Below are positions 5,834-9,458 of a stretch of 9,458 nucleotides of DNA, one piece after another (position 1 is the stretch's first letter; each line of letters starts with the position of its first letter). The notes under the pieces are model-generated. The model saw nothing but the letters and a program-made list of their open reading frames with translations, made no database searches and was not told the DNA's origin. This DNA comes from Candidatus Latescibacterota bacterium (GTDB lineage Bacteria; Latescibacterota; UBA2968; GCA-2709665), in NCBI GenBank assembly GCA_030746455.1, contig JASLMQ010000706.1, forward strand, positions 1-9,458, read 5' to 3'. The translations under genes and the position numbers were made by a program.

Positions 5834-7966
5834 ATGCCCGACCCGTTGCCCTGGAGTACTGCATCTCCGGAAGATTGTGGCATGGATCTCGAGCGCCTCG
5901 AGGCCGCGTGGGAAGGCCTGGCGTCGCGAGGGACCGAAACTTTCGCAGTGGCCAGACATGGCAGCCTCGTGTTCGAACGCTACGCGGACGACTGGTCCGC
6001 GGACAAGGCGCACTACACCGCCTCGCTTTCCAAGGCTCTCGTAGGCGGACTGTCCCTCGGTCTGGCGATGGACGACCGTCTGATCGATCCCGACGATCTC
6101 GCCTGCGAGTACGTGCCCCAGTGGCGCGATGACCCTCTCAAGTCCAGGATCACGATCCGGCACCTGGCTACCCACACGTCGGGGATCGAGAACGCAGAGC
6201 TGTCGGATGAGGATCGGCTCCGGGCACTGGCCGAGGGGCATACGCTCACCGACCACCACATGTCCCTCCCCGGCTGGAAGGGCGTCTTCTGGCGCGGGAC
6301 GCGGACGGAGAAGGTGACCGGCGAGCCGGACCCGCTCACGGTAGCGCGCGACCTGGCGCCTGTGATCTTCGAGCCCGGTTCGGCCTACGACTATAGCAAC
6401 CCGGGTCTGGGCATGCTCACCTACTGCGTTACTGCCTCCCTGCAGGGAACCCGGTGGGGTGACGTACGCACCTATCTCGAGGAACGTCTGTTCACGCCGC
6501 TCGGGCTGGGGGACGCGGACGGTTCGATCGGTTACAACCAGACCTACGAGGTAGACGGACTGCCTCTGGTGGCAAGCTGGGGAGGCGGCTCGTTCACGGC
6601 GCGAGCAGCGGCCCGCATCGGCCAGTGCCTGCTTCAGAACGGCGCCTGGGAGGGGCGACAGCTGATCGGTCCCGCCGTCGTTCGTGAGATCACGACCTAT
6701 GCGGGGATGCCGCTGCCCCTGGCTGCTCGTGAGGAGGGAAATCCCAAGCCCGGATCGGGATTGGGATGGTGGACCAACCACGATCGCGTCTGGAGGAACG
6801 TGCCGTCCGACGCCTTCGGCGGCGCCGGCGCCGGCAACCAGGTCCTTCTGGTCGTCCCCAGCCGGGGTCTCGTGATCGTGCGCAATGGCTCACCCATCAA
6901 CAGCGAGGAGCTGGACCGAGGACACTGGTCCGGGGTGTTGGAGTACCTTTTTGACGCGGTCCTGGACAGCTTCGCTCTAAGGCCGCCCTATCCCGCCAGC
7001 TCGGCGATCGCCTCGGTGGCGTGGGACCCGCCGAGCCAGGTGAGGCGGCTTGCCATGGGCGGCAGACGCAAGGACGGCAGCGACAACTGGCCGCTCACCT
7101 GGGCCGACGACGACCATCTGTACACGGCCTATGGGGACGGCTACGGGTTCGAGCCCGATCTGCCCGACAAGCTGAGCCTGGGGTATTGCGTGGTGACGGG
7201 AGGCCCGGAGGACTTCGTGGGGATGAACGTCCGGTCCGACGGCGAGCGCCTCGGCCCAGGGCCGAAGGGCGAGAAGGCGAGCGGCATGCTCATGGTGGAC
7301 GGGATCCTCTACATCTGGATTCGCAACGCCGACCGTGAGGGCCGCACATCGCGCCTGGGGTGGTCGACCGACCACGCCCGGTCCTGGACCTGGGCCGACT
7401 GGTGCTTTGCGGAGTTCGGACATCCGACCTTCATCACCTATGGGCGGAACTCCGACGGGGCGCGGGACGAGTACGTCTACATTGTCTCGCACGACAATCC
7501 GAGCGCCTACGAGACGTCCGACCGGTTCGTACTGATGCGCGTACCGCAAGCGGCCGTGCAGGATCGATCCCAGTACACGTTCTTCGTGAAGGTGGAGGAT
7601 GGAGGCAATCCCGTGTGGTCCGAGGACATCGCGGACCGGGGCGCAGTCTTCACGAACCTGAACCAGTGCCGGCGGTCGTCGATCAGCTACAACGCGGGTC
7701 TCCAGCGGTACCTGTGGTGGCAGCAGATCTCCCAGGGCGACAGCGATACCCGCTTCGAGGGGGGATTCGGGCTGTACGACGCGCCAGAGCCTTGGGGGCC
7801 CTGGACCACCGTCTTCTTCACCGATCGATGGGATGTGGGGCCGGGCGACCTGGGCCACTTCCCGACCAAGTGGATGAGCGAGGACGGCCTGACCTGCTGG
7901 ATGGTGTTCTCCGGGAGCGACAACTTCTGCGTGCGGCGGGCGGTCTTCTCGCTGGCTGCATGGTAG
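5834..7966 (+). CDS. Beta-lactamase-fold serine hydrolase fused to a DUF4185-like beta-propeller
   Basis: The 710-residue protein has two halves. Residues 1-380 form a penicillin-binding-protein-like serine hydrolase (COG1680 type, as in esterases, D-aminopeptidases and NylB). The catalytic S-x-x-K is Ser64-Leu-Ser-Lys67, and Tyr187-Ser-Asn189 is the Y-x-N motif. The third motif, normally K/H-T-G, is replaced by F-G-G-A-G-A-G-N-Q at 328-336, as in NylB-like relatives, arguing against a true beta-lactamase. Residues 390-710 resemble a five-bladed propeller of the DUF4185/glycosidase-like kind, with N-W-P-L-T-W-A-D-D-D near 418-427, Y-G-D-G-Y-G-F near 433-439 and W-S-T-D-H-A-R-S-W-T-W near 510-520. 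Substrate is unknown; ester removal from a glycan is a guess. ATG 5834 follows GAGGGGA (5817-5823); the longer frame from 5681 adds low-complexity intergenic sequence. No signal peptide is visible. Confidence 0.86.
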   Translation: MPDPLPWSTASPEDCGMDLERLEAAWEGLASRGTETFAVARHGSLVFERYADDWSADKAHYTASLSKALVGGLSLGLAMDDRLIDPDDLACEYVPQWRDDPLKSRITIRHLATHTSGIENAELSDEDRLRALAEGHTLTDHHMSLPGWKGVFWRGTRTEKVTGEPDPLTVARDLAPVIFEPGSAYDYSNPGLGMLTYCVTASLQGTRWGDVRTYLEERLFTPLGLGDADGSIGYNQTYEVDGLPLVASWGGGSFTARAAARIGQCLLQNGAWEGRQLIGPAVVREITTYAGMPLPLAAREEGNPKPGSGLGWWTNHDRVWRNVPSDAFGGAGAGNQVLLVVPSRGLVIVRNGSPINSEELDRGHWSGVLEYLFDAVLDSFALRPPYPASSAIASVAWDPPSQVRRLAMGGRRKDGSDNWPLTWADDDHLYTAYGDGYGFEPDLPDKLSLGYCVVTGGPEDFVGMNVRSDGERLGPGPKGEKASGMLMVDGILYIWIRNADREGRTSRLGWSTDHARSWTWADWCFAEFGHPTFITYGRNSDGARDEYVYIVSHDNPSAYETSDRFVLMRVPQAAVQDRSQYTFFVKVEDGGNPVWSEDIADRGAVFTNLNQCRRSSISYNAGLQRYLWWQQISQGDSDTRFEGGFGLYDAPEPWGPWTTVFFTDRWDVGPGDLGHFPTKWMSEDGLTCWMVFSGSDNFCVRRAVFSLAAW

Positions 7967-7984
7967 AATGGCCTCGCATCGCGT

Positions 7985-8470
7985 ATGCCCATCGTCTTCA
8001 CGCCATCGCTCGAGCACCCACCCGGTACTGTCTTGCGCCTGTTACGCGAGGCGTGGGCGCCCCTCTGGAATCCGGGCCTCGAGGCGAACATCCGGGCGTT
8101 CGATCGGGAGGTGACCGATCACCCGGAGACGGTCGGTGCGTGCACGTTCGTCACGTGTCTGGACGGGGAACCGATCGGGATGGCGTCGTTCGATTCCCGG
8201 CCGGGCCCGGAGCGGGGACTGATCGGCTGGAACTGCATCGTGCCCGAGCATCAGGGCGAGGGGTGGGGGAAGGCGCAGATCCTGGAGGTCCTGCGGCGGT
8301 TCGGAGAGAGAGGCATACGCAGGGCATGTGTGACGACGACGGATGAGGCGTTCTTCGTTCCGGCCCAGCACACATACGAGTCGTGCGGGTTCACGATCGC
8401 CAGGAGGACGGCGAACAACAACATCGAGTACGAACTGGACCTGAGGGGGGAGATCGGGTCTGCGTCATAG
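7985..8470 (+). CDS. GNAT-family N-acetyltransferase
   Basis: The 161-residue protein has the acetyl-CoA-binding core of GNAT enzymes. Motif A is C-I-V-P-E-H-Q-G-E-G-W-G-K at residues 84-96, containing the Q-x-x-G-x-G-type pyrophosphate loop (Gln90 to Gly95). Motif B follows at Ala127 to Phe136 (A-Q-H-T-Y-E-S-C-G-F), where the Tyr is in the position of the usual catalytic or structural Tyr. It transfers an acetyl group to an amine on a small molecule or protein; the acceptor cannot be read. The gene starts 18 bp after the hydrolase stop, in the same frame. No clear ribosome binding site precedes the ATG, so translation may depend on ribosomes finishing the upstream gene. An ATG at 7968 is out of frame and rejected. 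Confidence 0.87.
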   Translation: MPIVFTPSLEHPPGTVLRLLREAWAPLWNPGLEANIRAFDREVTDHPETVGACTFVTCLDGEPIGMASFDSRPGPERGLIGWNCIVPEHQGEGWGKAQILEVLRRFGERGIRRACVTTTDEAFFVPAQHTYESCGFTIARRTANNNIEYELDLRGEIGSAS

Positions 8471-8484
8471 AGGGAGCGGAGGCG

Positions 8485-9320
8485 ATGAAGTGGAGGGAGG
8501 TCATCGACGCGTATGAGTTCGACACGGGAACCCTCTTCGGGAATGTGCGCCCGTTCTCCCATTACCACGGGATATCCGGTCTTGCGCACCGGCACTACCC
8601 GGTCGATCTCGTGAGGCCCGAGAATGCCTTCCTCAACGCCGAATACTACATTCGTCCCGGATCGAAGCGGACGATGATCCCGCGCGCGCTGTCTGCCGGG
8701 CGGAAGACGGAGCACGAGCTGGCCGGCGGGTCGGTGCGGGTCCGGTTCCCACGGGAGCCGGAGTTCTCGCTCGAGCTGATGCTGACCTATTCCGTCTGCG
8801 AGGATGCCGTCGATCTTGGGGTGGAGATCGTACCCGGGATGGACGTACCGGGCTTCGAGCTCTTCTTCGCGTCTTACGTGTGCGAGGCACTCGAGGAGAC
8901 CTGGGTGCCCCTCGCAAACGAGGACGGCTCCCGAGACTGGAAGAGGCTGGCCAACCGCGGCCACGTGGGCCGGATCTTCGGTGTGATGCGCGATGCTTCG
9001 ATGCGCAACATGATTCCGGAGGCCTATCCGGAGCTCCCGGTGGACGTGGAGGAGAGACCTTACTCAGAGCCGATCCTGGTGGCCGGGACCCGAAATCCGG
9101 ACTCGCGCTGGTCTTCCTCTGTGATCCTGATCGGACCCGGTATCTCGCGGGCCAGTACCACGGGTGGGACACGGCGCACGACTGGTCCTACGGGGCCGAA
9201 CTGATCGCCGGGAAGCCGGTCGGGGCGCGCGCACGGCTCATCTGTCGGCCGTTCGCCGATACGGATGCCATGTTCGAGGACGTCGCGGCTCTGTGGCAGC
9301 AGTTCGGGGCTGAGGGTTAG
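8485..9320 (+). pseudogene. Hypothetical protein, disrupted by a single-base frameshift
   Basis: AGGGAG at 8471-8476 places the start at ATG 8485, 14 bp after the acetyltransferase. The first frame is convincing for about 200 residues (to about 9084), then turns into low-quality Ser/Thr/Arg-rich sequence ending at 9204. A different frame takes over with sensible protein (K-S-G-L-A-L-V-F-L, then Y-H-G-W-D-T-A-H-D-W-S-Y) and stops at the TAG 9318-9320. The change fits loss of one base between about 9085 and 9100, near the runs GGG, CCC and AAA. The repaired product would be about 278 residues. I do not recognise the family; notable parts are V-R-P-F-S-H-Y-H-G-I-S-G at 21-32 and alternating beta-strand-like stretches, suggesting a soluble mostly-beta protein. 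It is either a recent pseudogene or a sequencing error. No standard slippery heptamer for programmed -1 shifting was seen. Confidence 0.75.
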
Positions 9321-9346
9321 CCTTGATTCGACAGAACCCGGTCACC

Positions 9347-9373
9347 ACGAAAGACACGAAAGACACGAAAGAA
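9347..9373 (+). repeat. Tandem 9-bp repeat, three copies
   Basis: ACGAAAGAC occurs at 9347-9355 and 9356-9364, followed by ACGAAAGAA at 9365-9373 (8 of 9 bases). It is preceded by CACC. Short purine-rich arrays of this CACGAA-type form are, from general knowledge, common between genes in many environmental bacterial genomes. It has no coding role here, lying just after the frameshifted gene. Confidence 0.8.
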
Positions 9374-9423
9374 GGGCATATCCAGGTGGAGGAAGGCCCG
9401 GGCGTTGGCTCACAAAGGGAGGC

Positions 9424-9458
9424 ATGAAGGATCCAGGCCTGGGCCCGAGGCGGAACCT
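9424..9458 (+). other. Possible start of a gene cut by the window edge
   Basis: An ATG at 9424 follows a purine-rich AAAGGGAGG (9414-9422) by a single base, which is too close for an efficient ribosome binding site. Only 11 codons are visible, rich in Pro, Gly and Arg, with no recognisable protein. The 9374-9423 stretch before it shows no other feature. This may be ordinary intergenic sequence. Confidence 0.15.

Noticed and set aside
5532..5864. Minus-strand frame of 110 codons in the intergenic region
   Set aside because: Pro/Cys/Ser/Arg-rich, no ribosome binding site, and it overlaps the repeat and the start of the hydrolase gene.
9085..9100. Programmed -1 ribosomal frameshift
   Set aside because: No X-XXY-YYZ slippery heptamer and no evident downstream stem; a one-base deletion or sequencing error is simpler.
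9347..9373. CRISPR array
   Set aside because: Units are only 9 bp and directly adjacent with no spacers; no cas genes are present.

Overview
The window is a GC-rich bacterial segment (roughly 60-65% GC, judged by eye) with every convincing gene on the + strand. The family mix is a heparinase II/III-type lyase, a RraA-family protein, a formylglycine sulfatase, a beta-lactamase-fold hydrolase fused to a beta-propeller, and an NYN-LOTUS protein. This mix is typical of environmental polysaccharide degraders such as Planctomycetota, Latescibacterota, Poribacteria-like or related PVC/FCB lineages. The phylum cannot be fixed from the sequence alone.

Layout. (1) 2-2080: the 3' part of a heparinase II/III-family lyase, followed after 30 bp by a RraA-family gene; together they look like the end of a uronic-acid glycan catabolic operon. 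(2) 2126-3192: a clear sigma70-type promoter whose spacer is filled by a near-perfect palindrome, then an XRE-type regulator, a stand-alone receiver-domain response regulator and an overlooked 44-residue single-pass membrane protein. (3) 3239-5519: a type I sulfatase without a visible signal peptide and an NYN ribonuclease-fold protein with a C-terminal LOTUS/OST-HTH domain. Gaps in regions 2 and 3 are only 41-46 bp and there is no visible terminator, so one transcript from the promoter near 2150 could cover them. (4) 5520-5833: a 314-bp intergenic region with a duplicated 11-mer and a very strong 10-bp-stem hairpin. (5) 5834-9320: a 710-residue serine hydrolase/beta-propeller fusion, a GNAT acetyltransferase and an unrecognised gene that carries a single-base frameshift. 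(6) 9321-9458: a tail with a 9-bp tandem repeat of a type common in environmental genomes.

How the parts may work together (inference): the lyase would open uronic-acid polysaccharide, the sulfatase would remove sulfate from the resulting fragments, the serine hydrolase/propeller protein could remove ester decorations or bind glycan, and the RraA-like enzyme could act on a keto-acid product. The XRE regulator probably controls its own promoter and perhaps the downstream sulfatase. No CRISPR array, rRNA, tRNA, transposase or prophage gene was seen. The items most worth a second look are the hydrolase-propeller fusion, the XRE operator and regulator cassette, the NYN-LOTUS protein, and the frameshifted gene of unknown family.
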